This document shows positions 15,843 through 26,647 of a stretch of 64,000 nucleotides of DNA, piece after piece. The notes beneath the pieces are model-generated. The model was not told where the DNA came from, did not search any database, and saw only the letters and a list, made by a program, of their open reading frames with translations. Origin of the DNA: Pseudothauera rhizosphaerae (GTDB lineage Bacteria; Pseudomonadota; Gammaproteobacteria; Burkholderiales; Rhodocyclaceae); the NCBI RefSeq assembly GCF_004801305.1, contig NZ_SSOD01000010.1, positions 62,001 through 126,000 of the forward strand, in the 5' to 3' direction. The stretch's first letter is position 1. The number at the start of each line of letters is the position of its first letter. The position numbers and the translations under genes were made by a program.

Positions 15843-16928
15843 TCAGAAATCCTGGTGGAGACGGCCGGGGTTGAAGATGTCGGCCGGGTCGAACGCGTCC
15901 TTCAGGCGCCGGTGGATGGCCAGCAGCGGCGCGGGCAGCGGGTGGAACACGGCGCCGCTGCGGTCGCCGCCGCGGAACAGGGTGGCGTGCCCGCCGAGCT
16001 GGGCGGCGCGTTCGCGGATGCGGCCGGCGGGCTCGGTGCTGCGCAGCCAGCGCTGCGCTCCGCCCCATTCCATGAACCGTTCACCACCGAGCTTGAGGGG
16101 CGCCGCCGCGCTGGGCATGGAAAGGCGCCACAGGGCGCCGCCGCCCACGCCCGCGCCGAACCAGGGCAGGGTCTGCTCGCGCACGCCCAGCCAGAAGGCC
16201 GCGGCCTCGTCGGCGCCGACGCGCTCCCCGCCCAGGTCGGCGAGCGCCGCCTGCACCGCGGCCTCGGCGCCGGACAGGCGCACGGTCAGGGCGCCGTCGG
16301 CCCAGGCGGAAGCGGAAATCGGCAGCGGCCTGCCGCCCCAGGCGTTGAGGCGCCCGATGGCCTCGGCCTCGCCCAGGTCGAAGCGCAGCGTGGCCTCGGC
16401 CACCGGGCGCGGCAGCACCTTCAGGGAGACTTCCAGCAGCACGCCCAGCGTGCCCAGGCTGCCGGCCATCAGGCGCGACACGTCGTAGCCGGCCACGTTC
16501 TTCATCACCTGCCCGCCGAAACGCAGCACCTCGCCGCGCCCGTCCAGCAGCTTCACCCCGAGCACGAAGTCCCGCAGCGCCCCCGCCGCCGCGCGGCGCG
16601 GCCCCGAGAGGCCGGCGGCCACCGCGCCGCCCACGGTGGCGCCGCTGCCGAAGTGCGGCGGCTCGAAGGCGAGCATCTGGCCTTTTGCCGCCAGTTCGGC
16701 CTCCAACTCGGCCAGCGGCGTGCCGGCGCGCACGGTGACCACCAGTTCGGTGGGTTCGTAGGCGACGATGCCGCGGTAATCCGTGGTGTCGAAGCGCTCG
16801 CCGCGCACGCTGCGGCCGTAAAAGTCCTTGCTGCCGCCGCCGCGCACATGCAGCGCGATGCGGTCGGCGGCCGCGGCGCGGATGCGGTCCGCCCAGGCGG
16901 CCACAATGGGGTCGAGGCTGTCACTCAT
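15843..16928 (-). CDS. glcE: Glycolate oxidase FAD-binding subunit
   Basis: This 361-residue protein has an FAD-binding (PCMH-type) N-terminal domain (VRGGGSKDFYG, GSGATVGGAVAAGLSGPRRAAAG, GGQVMKNVAGYDVSRLMAGS) and a short C-terminal FAD-oxidase domain ending in FDPADIFNPGR. It is the smaller partner of GlcD in glycolate oxidase. ATG 16928 overlaps the stop of the preceding 43-codon ORF as ATGA. GlcF follows 2 nt after its stop, so the cluster is a single translational chain. Confidence 0.95.
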   Translation of the reverse strand: MSDSLDPIVAAWADRIRAAAADRIALHVRGGGSKDFYGRSVRGERFDTTDYRGIVAYEPTELVVTVRAGTPLAELEAELAAKGQMLAFEPPHFGSGATVGGAVAAGLSGPRRAAAGALRDFVLGVKLLDGRGEVLRFGGQVMKNVAGYDVSRLMAGSLGTLGVLLEVSLKVLPRPVAEATLRFDLGEAEAIGRLNAWGGRPLPISASAWADGALTVRLSGAEAAVQAALADLGGERVGADEAAAFWLGVREQTLPWFGAGVGGGALWRLSMPSAAAPLKLGGERFMEWGGAQRWLRSTEPAGRIRERAAQLGGHATLFRGGDRSGAVFHPLPAPLLAIHRRLKDAFDPADIFNPGRLHQDF

Positions 16929-17056
16929 TCGTCTGTCGTCTCGTCGTGCTTGTTCGGGGGAGGCCGCTTCGTCACGCCCTTGAGGGCGAGCCAGGCGCCC
17001 ACCAGGGAGAGCACCGGCACGGCGACCAGCAGGAACTGCGTCCAAGCCTTGTTCAT
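16925..17056 (-). CDS. 43-residue membrane protein inside the glycolate oxidase operon
   Basis: Read from ATG 17056, this small ORF encodes 43 residues. A hydrophobic helix (FLLVAVPVLSLVGAWLALKG, about 8-27) is followed by a basic then acidic hydrophilic tail (KRPPPNKHDETTDE). It starts 3 nt after the glcD stop, and its stop overlaps the glcE start as ATGA, so it is tightly embedded. Third positions are GC-rich like real genes. I know no named GlcDEF subunit of this kind. It could anchor the otherwise soluble complex to the membrane or be a structural linker. It is supported only by position and composition. Confidence 0.72.
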   Translation of the reverse strand: MNKAWTQFLLVAVPVLSLVGAWLALKGVTKRPPPNKHDETTDE

Positions 17057-17059
17057 CGC

Positions 17060-18580
17060 TCAGAAGCGCGGGATGTCCGGGTAGGGCACGTGGCCCGCGG
17101 ACACGCGCATGCGGCCGTACTCGGCGCAGCGGTTCAGCGTCGGGATGGCCTTGCCGGGGTTGAGCAGGCCGGGCGGGTCGAAGGCCGCCTTGACGCGGAA
17201 GAACTGGCGGATTTCGGCGCTGGCGAACTGGGAACACATCTGCTTGATCTTCTCGATGCCCACGCCGTGCTCGCCGGTCACGGTGCCGCCCAGGGCCACG
17301 GACAGTTCCAAGATTTCGCCGCCGAAGGCTTCGGCTCGTTCCGTCTCGCCCGGCCGGTTGGCGTCGAACAGGATCAGCGGATGCAGGTTGCCGTCGCCGG
17401 CATGGAACACGTTGATGCAACGCAGGCCGTACTTGCCTTCCATGGCCTGGATGGCTTCCAGCATCTCCCCCAGGCGCTTGCGCGGGATGGTGCCGTCCAT
17501 GCAGAAGTAATCCGGCGAGATGCGCCCGGCGGCGGGAAAGGCGGCCTTGCGCCCGGCCCAGAACTTCAGCCGTTCGGCCTCCGAGCCGGACACGCGGATC
17601 TCGGTGGCGCCGCTGGCTTCAAGCACCGCGCGCACGCGGGCGATCTCCTCGGCCACCTCCTCCGGCGTGCCGTCGGATTCGCACAGCAGGATGGCCTTGG
17701 CGCCCAGCGGGTAGCCGGCGTGCACGAACTCCTCCACCGCGGCGGTGGCGGGCTGGTCCATCATCTCCAGCCCGGCCGGGATGATGCCGGCGGCGATGAT
17801 GGCCGCCACCGCGTCGCCGGCCTTGATGACGTCGTCGAAGGCCGCCAGCACGCACTGGGCGAGCACCGGCTTGGGCGTGAGCTTGACGGTAACCTCGGTG
17901 ACCACGGCCAGCATGCCCTCGGAGCCGGTCATGAGCGCCAGCAGGTCGTAGCCGGGGCTGTCCAGCGCATGGCTGCCGATCTCGACGATCTCGCCCTCGA
18001 TGGTGACGCCGCGCACGCGCAGCAGGTTGTGCACGGTGAGGCCGTACTTGAGGCAATGCACGCCGCCGGCGTTCTCCGCCACGTTGCCGCCGATGGTGCA
18101 GGCGATCTGCGACGACGGGTCGGGCGCGTAGTACAGGCCGTGGGGCGCGGCGGCTTCCGAGATGGCCAGGTTGCGCACGCCCGGCTGCACCACCGCGGTC
18201 CGCGAATGGGGGTCCAGGTGCAGGATGCGGTTGAAGCGGGCGAGCGACAGCAGCACGCCGCGGTCGTGGGGCAGCGCGCCGCCCGACAGGCCGGTGCCCG
18301 CCCCGCGCGCCACCACCGGCACGCCCTGCTCGTGACAGGCGCGCAGCACGGCCACCACCTGCTCCTCATCGTGGGGCAGGGCCACGGCCAGGGGCACCTG
18401 GCGGTAGGCGGTAAGGCCGTCGCACTCGTAGGGGCGCAGGTCTTCCGGGTCGTACATCAGCGCGCCCACCGGCAGCACGCGGGCCAGCGCCTCGATCAGG
18501 CGCGCCTTGTCGATGGCCGCGAAGTCGGCCTCATGTTCGGCGGCGAGCGGTTCGTCGGACTGGACTTGGGTTTCCGGCAT
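17060..18580 (-). CDS. glcD: Glycolate oxidase subunit, FAD-linked (GlcD)
   Basis: This 506-residue flavoprotein has the PCMH FAD domain (ARGAGTGLSGGALPHDRG, CTIGGNVAENAGG) and the FAD-oxidase C domain with FHAGDGNLHPLILF and TVTGEHGVGIEKI. It oxidises glycolate (D-lactate is the main alternative in this family) to glyoxylate. Being beside glcE and glcF settles it as glycolate oxidase. ATG 18580 is preferred to TTG 18607 because GAGAG sits before it and conservation begins there. It is the first gene of the operon, with a REP-like repeat between it and hyi. Confidence 0.95.
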   Translation of the reverse strand: MPETQVQSDEPLAAEHEADFAAIDKARLIEALARVLPVGALMYDPEDLRPYECDGLTAYRQVPLAVALPHDEEQVVAVLRACHEQGVPVVARGAGTGLSGGALPHDRGVLLSLARFNRILHLDPHSRTAVVQPGVRNLAISEAAAPHGLYYAPDPSSQIACTIGGNVAENAGGVHCLKYGLTVHNLLRVRGVTIEGEIVEIGSHALDSPGYDLLALMTGSEGMLAVVTEVTVKLTPKPVLAQCVLAAFDDVIKAGDAVAAIIAAGIIPAGLEMMDQPATAAVEEFVHAGYPLGAKAILLCESDGTPEEVAEEIARVRAVLEASGATEIRVSGSEAERLKFWAGRKAAFPAAGRISPDYFCMDGTIPRKRLGEMLEAIQAMEGKYGLRCINVFHAGDGNLHPLILFDANRPGETERAEAFGGEILELSVALGGTVTGEHGVGIEKIKQMCSQFASAEIRQFFRVKAAFDPPGLLNPGKAIPTLNRCAEYGRMRVSAGHVPYPDIPRF

Positions 18581-18629
18581 GGCTCTCGATTCCGTTGCAG
18601 CCGGCAATCGCCGCCGGCCGATTCATCCC

Positions 18630-18706
18630 GTGGGAGCGGGCTTGCCCGCGATGCGGCGTCGTTTGTACCCGGAACCGCAGTATCGCGGGCAAGCCCGCTC
18701 CTACAG
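18630..18706. repeat. REP-like palindromic pair
   Basis: GTGGGAGCGGGCTTGCCCGC (from 18630) and its inverted partner TCGCGGGCAAGCCCGCTCCT (to about 18706) are about 31 nt apart. Each is itself palindromic (GCGGGCTTGCCCGC). The core matches the REP family well known from Pseudomonas intergenic regions. It fills the space between hyi and glcD and may form a stem that limits read-through. Confidence 0.8.
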
Positions 18707-18716
18707 GGCAGTGATG

Positions 18717-19538
18717 CTACGCAGCGCCCTGCCCGGCAGCCATTGGGGCAATCCCGCCATTTTCGGCCACCGCCAGCCAGCCCAGACCGGATTCGGTGTC
18801 CGTGCCCAGCGGACGATATTCAGCCCCTACCCAGCCGCCGTAGCCCAGGCGGTCGATCTCGGCGAACAGCCAGGGGAAGTTGATCTCCCCGCTGCCCGGT
18901 TCGCCGCGGCCCGGGTTGTCGGCGAACTGGATGTGGCCGATGCGCGGCAGGAAGCGGGCCAGCGTGCGCGCCAGATCGCCTTCCATCACCTGGGCATGGT
19001 AGATGTCGTACTGGATATGGAGATTCGCGCGCCCGGCCGCCTCCAGCAGGCGGGCGGCCTGCCCGGTACGGCACAGGAAGAAGCCCGGCGTGTCCACCGT
19101 ATTGAGCGGCTCGACCAGCACGCGCACGCCGTAGGGCGCGGCCCGGTCGGCGGCGTGGCACAGGTTGTCCGCCAGGGTGGCGCCGGTCTCGTCGGCCGCC
19201 GCGCCGTCCGGCGTGATGCCGGCCAGGCAGTTGATCTGCCGGCAGCCCAGCTCGCGGGCGTAGTCGAGGGCGAGCTCGACCCCGGCGCGGAACTCCGCCA
19301 CCCGGTCCGGCAGACAGGCCAAGCCACGCTCGCCGCCCGCCCAGTCGCCGGCCGGAAAGTTGAACAGCACGACCTCCACCCCCGCCTCCCGCGCCGCCCG
19401 TGCCACTTCGGCGGCCGGCCATTCGTACGGGAAATGGAACTCCACGCCGCGAAAGCCGCTGCGCGCGGCGGCGGCGAAACGCTCCAGGAAGGGACGGTCC
19501 TGGTACAGGAAGGACAGGTTGGCGCTGAAACGGGGCAT
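18717..19538 (-). CDS. hyi: Hydroxypyruvate isomerase (TIM-barrel, Hyi/OtnI family)
   Basis: This 273-residue xylose-isomerase-like TIM barrel opens with FSANLSFLYQDRPFLERF. It has the metal and substrate residues in EFHFPYEW, LVEPLNTVDTPGFF, QYDIYHAQVMEGDL, HIQFADNPGRGEPGSGEINF and GAEYRPLG. It interconverts hydroxypyruvate and tartronate semialdehyde. Lying upstream of glycolate oxidase on the same strand, it fits the glycerate pathway that assimilates glyoxylate. Glyoxylate carboligase and tartronate semialdehyde reductase are not in the window. 2-Oxo-tetronate isomerase (OtnI) is the main alternative. Confidence 0.9.
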   Translation of the reverse strand: MPRFSANLSFLYQDRPFLERFAAAARSGFRGVEFHFPYEWPAAEVARAAREAGVEVVLFNFPAGDWAGGERGLACLPDRVAEFRAGVELALDYARELGCRQINCLAGITPDGAAADETGATLADNLCHAADRAAPYGVRVLVEPLNTVDTPGFFLCRTGQAARLLEAAGRANLHIQYDIYHAQVMEGDLARTLARFLPRIGHIQFADNPGRGEPGSGEINFPWLFAEIDRLGYGGWVGAEYRPLGTDTESGLGWLAVAENGGIAPMAAGQGAA

Positions 19539-19645
19539 GGGGCGGTCCTCGGCGCGGGATACGAGGGCTATCCGACGGGGAGCCGATTCTGCGCCATCCA
19601 GCTCCGCTCTGCCACCGCGGCGCAGAGCTGCAACGGGCTGCTAAC

Positions 19646-21382
19646 ATGCCGTCTTTTTCCGCCTTGCCGGCACCCATGCCCCCCGCCCCGCTGCTCGAAC
19701 GCCTGCTCCCCTTCCTCGCCTGGCCGCGACTGTGGTCCGCGGGCGGTCTGCGGAACGACCTGGTGGCGGGCATCACGGTGGCGCTTGTCATGGTGCCGCA
19801 ATCGCTGGCCTACGCCCAACTCGGCGCCCTGCCGCCCCACATCGGCCTGTACGCGGCGCTGCTGCCGGCCGTGGTCGGTGCCCTGTTCGGCTCCTGCGGG
19901 CAGCTCTCCACCGGCCCGGTGGCGCTCACCGCGCTGCTCAGCGGCGCCAGCCTGCTGCCCCTGGCGCGCCCGGACACACCCGAGTTCCTCGCCCTGGCGG
20001 TGCTGCTGGCGCTGCTTTCCGGGCTGATCCAACTCGCGCTGGGCGTGCTGCGCCTGGGCTGGCTGCTCAACCTGCTCTCCCATCCGGTGCTGATGGGCTT
20101 CATCAACGCCGCAGCGCTGATCATCTGCCTGTCGCAATTGCCGCCGCTGCTCGGCCTGCACCTGTCTAACGGCGAACAGTTCCTCGCCGGCCTGGCCGGC
20201 GCGCTCGCCGACCCCGGCCGCATCCATCTGCCTTCGGTACTGTTCGGGCTGGGCGCGCTGGTGGCGCTGACGGCCTTGCGGCGCTTCGTCCCCCGCCTGC
20301 CGGGGGTGCTGCTGGTCGCCGCGGCGGCCACCGCGCTGTCCGCGCTCCTCGGCTTCGAGGCCGGCGGCGGCCGCGTGGTCGGCGCGATTCCCGCCGGCCT
20401 GCCGGATCTCGTCCTGCCGGCGCCGGATCTGAAGGCGGCCGCGGCCCTGCTGCCGGCCGCCTTCGTCATCGCGCTGGTGAGCTTCATGGAGGCAGCCTCC
20501 AGCGCCCGGCTGATCTCCGGCAAGCGGCGCCAGCCGTGGAACCAGAACCAGGAGTTGATCGGCCAGGGCCTGGCCAAGCTGGCCGCCGCGTTCTCCGGCG
20601 CCATGCCGGTCAGCGCGTCGTTCTCCCGCTCGGCGCTCAACCACGCCAGCGGCGCGCGCACCGGTTTTTCTTCGCTGGTGACCGCGGCGGTGGTGCTGCT
20701 CGCCCTGCTCCATTTCACGCCGCTCTTGTGGCATCTGCCGGTGCCGGTGCTCGCCGCCATCATCCTGCAGGCGGTGGTGGGGCTGATCGACGTCCGCGCC
20801 CTGGCCCGCGCCTGGCACGCCAGCCGGGACGACGGCCTGGCCGGTACGCTCACCTTCGCCGCCACGCTGGCCTTCGCGCCCAACATCCAGAACGGCATCC
20901 TCACCGGCCTGCTGTTCTCGCTGGCACTGATGCTCTACCGCAGCATGAAGCCGCGCGTGGCGCTGCTGGGCCTGCACCCGGACGGCACCTACCGCGACCT
21001 GGAACGCTTCGGGCTCACCCACCCGCACCCCCACGCGGTGATCCTGCGCTTCGACGGCCCGCTCACCTTCGTTACCGCCGCCACCTTCGAGGAGGGCGTC
21101 CTGCGCGCCGTGCGCGCCCAGGACGCGGTGCGCGTGGTGCTGGTCTCCGGCGCCGGCATCAACGACATCGACGCCACCGGCCTGCACACGCTGGGCGGCC
21201 TGGCCGAGCGCCTGCGCAGCCAGGGCCAGTTCATGGCCTTCTGCGGGCTGAAGAAGCAGGCCATCGACGCGCTGCAGCGCGACGGCCTGTGGGAACACCT
21301 GGCACCGCATGCCGCCTACCGCACCGAAGCGCAGGCGCTGGAAGCGCTGCGGCTCGTCCTCGACGGCACCGGAAGCGCCTGA
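19646..21382 (+). CDS. SulP-family anion transporter with STAS domain
   Basis: This 578-residue protein has about 11-12 hydrophobic segments between residues 40 and 430, including the SulP signature [30 protein letters not shown] in two parts. A C-terminal STAS domain (about 455-570) contains [12 protein letters not shown]. It would carry sulfate, bicarbonate or another anion across the inner membrane. The substrate cannot be read from the sequence. No carbonic anhydrase gene is adjacent. ATG 19646 and the in-frame ATG 19676 are both possible, as neither has a strong ribosome site. Confidence 0.92.
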   Translation: MPSFSALPAPMPPAPLLERLLPFLAWPRLWSAGGLRNDLVAGITVALVMVPQSLAYAQLGALPPHIGLYAALLPAVVGALFGSCGQLSTGPVALTALLSGASLLPLARPDTPEFLALAVLLALLSGLIQLALGVLRLGWLLNLLSHPVLMGFINAAALIICLSQLPPLLGLHLSNGEQFLAGLAGALADPGRIHLPSVLFGLGALVALTALRRFVPRLPGVLLVAAAATALSALLGFEAGGGRVVGAIPAGLPDLVLPAPDLKAAAALLPAAFVIALVSFMEAASSARLISGKRRQPWNQNQELIGQGLAKLAAAFSGAMPVSASFSRSALNHASGARTGFSSLVTAAVVLLALLHFTPLLWHLPVPVLAAIILQAVVGLIDVRALARAWHASRDDGLAGTLTFAATLAFAPNIQNGILTGLLFSLALMLYRSMKPRVALLGLHPDGTYRDLERFGLTHPHPHAVILRFDGPLTFVTAATFEEGVLRAVRAQDAVRVVLVSGAGINDIDATGLHTLGGLAERLRSQGQFMAFCGLKKQAIDALQRDGLWEHLAPHAAYRTEAQALEALRLVLDGTGSA

Positions 21383-21411
21383 TCCGCCAGCGTTTTGTAG
21401 GCACCGCGCTA

Positions 21412-21440
21412 TTGACTCGAAAGGCTTTTTTCACTAGAGT
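21412..21440 (+). promoter_or_regulatory. Sigma-70 promoter of rplU-rpmA
   Basis: TTGACT (21412-21417) and TAGAGT (21435-21440) are separated by exactly 17 nt. They lie 40 nt before the rplU start, a good housekeeping promoter. The region between SulP and rplU holds nothing else obvious. Confidence 0.75.
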
Positions 21441-21480
21441 GCGCGATTCTTCGCAACAACCCATCAACTGGAGCAACACC

Positions 21481-21792
21481 ATGTACGCGGTGATAAAAAC
21501 CGGTGGCAAGCAGTATCGCGTCACCACCGGCGAAAAGATCAAGGTAGAACAGATACCGGCCGACGTGGGCTCCGAAATCACCATCGACCAGGTTCTCATG
21601 GTCGGCGAGGGCGAGTCGGTCAAGATCGGCACCCCGGTGGTTTCCGGCGCTTCCGTCAAGGCTTCCGTGGTTTCCCACGGCCGCCACGACAAGATCAAGA
21701 TTTTCAAGATGCGTCGTCGCAAGCACTACCAGAAGCACCAGGGCCATCGCCAGAACTACACCGAGCTTCGCATCGAAGCGATCTCGGCCTAG
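21481..21792 (+). CDS. rplU: 50S ribosomal protein L21
   Basis: This 103-residue protein has the full L21 pattern ([14 protein letters not shown], then [23 protein letters not shown], then [23 protein letters not shown]). It binds 23S rRNA in the large subunit. It starts the conserved block rplU-rpmA-obgE-proB, with rpmA 22 nt downstream. Confidence 0.99.
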   Translation: MYAVIKTGGKQYRVTTGEKIKVEQIPADVGSEITIDQVLMVGEGESVKIGTPVVSGASVKASVVSHGRHDKIKIFKMRRRKHYQKHQGHRQNYTELRIEAISA

Positions 21793-21814
21793 CAGGACCA
21801 GGAGGTAATACGTC

Positions 21815-23340
<1,526 letters not shown>

Positions 23341-23357
23341 ACGACCCGGTACCCACC

Positions 23358-24473
23358 ATGAGAACGAAGATTCGCGATGCCCGCCGGCTGGTGGTCAAGG
23401 TCGGCAGCGCCCTGGTGACCAACAACGGCACCGGGCTGGACAAGGAGGCGATGGCCGACTGGGCGCGCCAGATCGCCACGCTGCGCGACGCCGGCAAGCA
23501 GGTGGCGCTGGTGTCTTCCGGCGCCATCGCCGCCGGCGTGCAACGCCTGGGGTGGAAGAAACGCCCCCACGAGATGCACCGGCTGCAGGCCGCCGCCGCC
23601 GTGGGCCAGATGGGCCTGGTGGAAGCCTACGAGGAAGTCTTCGCGCGCCATGGCCTGCACACCGCGCAGATCCTGCTCACCCACGACGACCTCGCCGACC
23701 GCAAGCGTTACCTCAACGCCCGCTCCACCCTCAACACCCTGCTCGATCTCGGCGTGGTGCCCATCATCAACGAGAACGACACCATCGTCACCGACGAGAT
23801 CAAGTTCGGCGACAACGACACCCTAGGCGCCCTGGTCGCCAACCTGATCGAGGCCGACGCCCTGATCATCCTGACCGACCAGCAGGGCCTGTATACCGCC
23901 GACCCCCGCCGCGACCCCGCGGCCGAACTGATTGCCGAGGGCAAGGCGGAAGACCGCCGCTTCGAGGCCATGGCCGGCGGCGCCGGCAGCGGCATCAGCA
24001 AGGGCGGCATGATCACCAAGGTGCGCGCCGCCCAGCGCGCCGCCCGCAGCGGCGCCCACACCTGCATCACCAGTGGCCGCGAGGCCGACGCCCTGCTGCG
24101 CCTGGCCGCGGGCGACAGCCTGGGCACCCTGCTCTACGCCACCAGCACCCCGCTGCAGGCGCGCAAGCAGTGGCTGGCCGACCACTTGCAACTGGCCGGC
24201 AGCCTGGTGCTGGACGCCGGTGCCGTGGCCGCGCTGCGCGCCGGACGCAGCCTGTTGCCGGTGGGCGTGACGGAAGTGCGCGGCGAGTTCGAGCGCGGCG
24301 CCGCGGTGTCGCTGCACGACGAAGCCGGCGGGGAACTGGGACGCGGGCTGATCAACTACAACAGCACCGAGGCGCGCCGCATCGCGCGCAAGGCCAGCGG
24401 CGAGATCGAGGCGGTGCTGGGCTACCTGGACGAACCGGAACTGATCCACCGCGACAACATGGTGGTGCGCTGA
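23358..24473 (+). CDS. proB: Glutamate 5-kinase
   Basis: This 371-residue protein has an amino-acid kinase domain (about 1-255, with [50 protein letters not shown] in parts, and GTGG-like [13 protein letters not shown]) and a C-terminal PUA domain (about 275-370). It phosphorylates glutamate in the first step of proline synthesis. Placement after obgE is conserved in betaproteobacteria. A bidirectional terminator follows. Confidence 0.98.
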   Translation: MRTKIRDARRLVVKVGSALVTNNGTGLDKEAMADWARQIATLRDAGKQVALVSSGAIAAGVQRLGWKKRPHEMHRLQAAAAVGQMGLVEAYEEVFARHGLHTAQILLTHDDLADRKRYLNARSTLNTLLDLGVVPIINENDTIVTDEIKFGDNDTLGALVANLIEADALIILTDQQGLYTADPRRDPAAELIAEGKAEDRRFEAMAGGAGSGISKGGMITKVRAAQRAARSGAHTCITSGREADALLRLAAGDSLGTLLYATSTPLQARKQWLADHLQLAGSLVLDAGAVAALRAGRSLLPVGVTEVRGEFERGAAVSLHDEAGGELGRGLINYNSTEARRIARKASGEIEAVLGYLDEPELIHRDNMVVR

Positions 24474-24500
24474 CACGGGCAGCGAGCTGCCGGACACAAA

Positions 24501-24528
24501 AAAAAGACGCCCCGCGGGGCGTCTTTTT
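24501..24528. terminator. Bidirectional intrinsic terminator between proB and the PEP-CTERM gene
   Basis: GACGCCCCGCGGGGCGTC (24506-24523) is a perfect palindrome with five A before and five T after. It can therefore stop transcription of both convergent genes. Confidence 0.93.
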
Positions 24529-24545
24529 CATCGCAGTATGCGATG

Positions 24546-25412
24546 TCAGGCGGGGGTAAGCCGGCGGCGCAGCGAGGCGCCCAGGCCCAGCAGACCGATG
24601 CCGAGCAGGGCCAGGCTCGCCGGTTCCGGAACCAGCAGCAGGTTGGCACTGCCATTGCTGGTCACCAGCAGCGCGGAGCAGTTTTCGAAACCGTAGAGCT
24701 GCAGGCAAGCCGCCGGGTCCTGTGGCACCGCAGGGGCGCTGATCTGGTTGTTGGTGCGCACGTCGAAGAACAGGCGGCCTTCCGCGATGTATTCGTCGAG
24801 CGCTCCGCCCTCCGAAGGATCACTGAGCAGGCCCGCAAGGCTACCCGTGATCAGGGCCGTCAGCGTCGAAAAGCCGTTCGTGCCACTGGAACCGAAGAAG
24901 TTGTTCAACCCACCGCCGGACGGATTGATCAACGACAGGTCGGCAAGGAGAACCTCATCCGGTCCGCCCAGCACCTGGCCGAACAACTGGATCGAACCGA
25001 CGCCGGCCGCGAACACGTACTCGAGCGCGCCACCCGGCCCGACGGAAGTCACGGAACCGCTGAGCCCGTTGAAGACGATGCTGAGGCTGGCGAAATTATT
25101 CAGGAAGGACGGCGACCCAAAATCGTTCGCTCCCTGCACGTTCTCCGGGACATACCCGATCGAGTAGATCGCGCCGAACTCCACGAAATTGGCGCCCACA
25201 AAGGGATTGCCCGCCGCATCGGTCTCCTGGATCACGTTGGCGAAACCGCCGGACAGCGACAGATGGCCGATATTCGTCGTCGTGGATGTGCCTTGGGCCG
25301 TCGTGTAGGACAGCCCCCAGCCGTCCAGGACCACGGCGGCCTGAGCGGCACCAGTACCCAGCAGCGCGCCGCTGACGGTGGCGGCAAGTGCGAGTTTCTT
25401 CAGGTTGATCAT
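24546..25412 (-). CDS. PEP-CTERM sorting-domain protein (exosortase substrate)
   Basis: This 288-residue exported protein starts with a signal peptide (MINLKKLALAATVSGALLG, cut near AQA-AVV). The middle is Gly/Ser/Asn-rich and low in lysine and cysteine. It ends in a PEP-CTERM signal: VPEPASLALLGIGLLGLG then ASLRRR. Exosortase A is expected to cut at the PEP motif and release or anchor the protein in the exopolysaccharide matrix. In floc-forming relatives such proteins are needed for aggregation. The body matches no enzyme I recognise. It is transcribed from a sigma-54 promoter with an IHF site, and PrsK/PrsR at 48.5-52 kb are the likely controllers. Confidence 0.93.
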   Translation of the reverse strand: MINLKKLALAATVSGALLGTGAAQAAVVLDGWGLSYTTAQGTSTTTNIGHLSLSGGFANVIQETDAAGNPFVGANFVEFGAIYSIGYVPENVQGANDFGSPSFLNNFASLSIVFNGLSGSVTSVGPGGALEYVFAAGVGSIQLFGQVLGGPDEVLLADLSLINPSGGGLNNFFGSSGTNGFSTLTALITGSLAGLLSDPSEGGALDEYIAEGRLFFDVRTNNQISAPAVPQDPAACLQLYGFENCSALLVTSNGSANLLLVPEPASLALLGIGLLGLGASLRRRLTPA

Positions 25413-25462
25413 GATCGGCTCCAGAAATCCGGTTCAGGTGAAATCGTTCCTGACCGACATAG

Positions 25463-25478
25463 AGCAGATTGCGTGCCA
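25463..25478 (-). promoter_or_regulatory. Sigma-54 (-24/-12) promoter of the PEP-CTERM gene
   Basis: On the minus strand TGGCACGCAATCTGCT matches TGGCACG-N4-TTGCW with a single mismatch and the required 10 nt between GG and GC. The start site would be near 25453, about 40 nt before the ATG. The element is nearly the same as the one at 818-833. Confidence 0.83.
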
Positions 25479-25497
25479 ACAATAAAATAATCAGTTA

Positions 25498-25510
25498 AAT
25501 CAAAATCTTA
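25498..25510. promoter_or_regulatory. IHF-binding site consensus
   Basis: AATCAAAATCTTA fits the IHF consensus WATCAANNNNTTR at every position. It lies about 50 bp upstream of the predicted sigma-54 start, in an AT-rich stretch (25480-25556) that stands out from the GC-rich surroundings. This is where IHF normally bends DNA to bring a bound activator to sigma-54 polymerase. Confidence 0.65.
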
Positions 25511-25582
25511 AACACAACCCCAAAACAACTATCGTCATAGATGTAAAGAATCCCGACACCCCACCGGAAACCGGGAAATTCC

Positions 25583-26647
25583 TCACCTCATCAACTCGGC
25601 GAGCACGCGGCGGACGGAGCGAGAGCGGGCGCACCGTCCCTGGCCGACGCGGCCGAAAAACACCGCCTTGCCGTCGGTCCCGAGCATGCGTTCGACCTGG
25701 GCCCCGACGCGGGAGATCGCCCCGTTGATCGCCGGATCGGCCGAGACCGCGGGGCGATTGCCGGCGTACCAGCGGAAGATCAGCGGCGTCATCTCCGGCT
25801 GCAGGCGCAGATCCAGCGACTCGGCCGTCAGCCACAGGCGCTGCATGGCAATACCGGCACGCACGTAGTCCTCCGCCGATTCCGGCGCCCGCTCCGCACT
25901 CACCAGTACGTGCGCGGCGCAGCGCAGGGCGGGCAGCACGTCGAGCTGGATGCGGGGCGCGATGGTGCCGCCCAGGTAGCGGTTGAAGAAATCGACACGT
26001 TCCCAGCTCTGCATCACCCAGCGCATCAGGCGTGCGGTGGCGGGATCGACGCCCACGGCCTGCTCCGGGATGCGGTCGGCACTGAAGCGCGCGCCCCACT
26101 CGATGACCTTCTTGTGCACCGGATAGGCTTCCGGGCAGGTCAGGCGGATGCCCGCGTTGTCCCACAGCAGACCGGCGATGCGGCGGCGCTCGGCAAAATC
26201 CTCGAACAGCCTGACCGTATAGCCCGGCCCCGGCGCCGCCTGCAAGGCCTGGCGCTGCGCGTCGGTGAGCGGCGTGGTCCTCAGCGGCCGGCGCTGCACG
26301 CAGCGGGTCTTGATGAAGGGGACGAGCGGATCGGCTGCGAGCGCCGGGTCGTCGGTGAGCTTCACGTCGAACACCGGCGCCGTGTCGGGCGTCCCCGGCC
26401 GGCGCACCCAGTCGGCCCGCAGGCCGTGGCCGGTGGCGGCGATGCGCAGCGTCTCCAGCAGCGCACCATGGGCCATGTGGCTGGCGTGGCCGTCGAAGTC
26501 GTACAGGCACCAGTCCCGCGTGTCGTGGCCGTGAATGGCGACGTGGTCGGCGGCGACGATCTCGAAACGCCACGGCTGTTCGTTGTCGCCACTGGGGGCC
26601 CAGCGGGCGAGGTCGAGGATGTTCAGCAGGGTGTCGCGTTCAGCCAC
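25583..26647 (-). CDS. Nitroreductase-like protein partnered with an E1-like enzyme (MoeY-type)
   Basis: This 354-residue protein opens with LLNILDLARWAPSGDNEQPWRFE, the nitroreductase FMN signature. It is longer than ordinary nitroreductases (about 200), with an extra helical middle and late segments (FIKTRCVQRRPLRTTPLTDAQ, PEAYPVHKKVIEWGARFS, AGIAMQRLWLTAESLDLRLQP) that complete the fold. Some genomes label such proteins MoeY, but no molybdopterin role is shown here. GTG 26647 overlaps the ThiF-like gene by 8 nt, so the two are coupled. Substrate unknown; an oxidoreductase acting on whatever the E1 partner activates is inferred. Confidence 0.8.
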   Translation of the reverse strand: MAERDTLLNILDLARWAPSGDNEQPWRFEIVAADHVAIHGHDTRDWCLYDFDGHASHMAHGALLETLRIAATGHGLRADWVRRPGTPDTAPVFDVKLTDDPALAADPLVPFIKTRCVQRRPLRTTPLTDAQRQALQAAPGPGYTVRLFEDFAERRRIAGLLWDNAGIRLTCPEAYPVHKKVIEWGARFSADRIPEQAVGVDPATARLMRWVMQSWERVDFFNRYLGGTIAPRIQLDVLPALRCAAHVLVSAERAPESAEDYVRAGIAMQRLWLTAESLDLRLQPEMTPLIFRWYAGNRPAVSADPAINGAISRVGAQVERMLGTDGKAVFFGRVGQGRCARSRSVRRVLAELMR

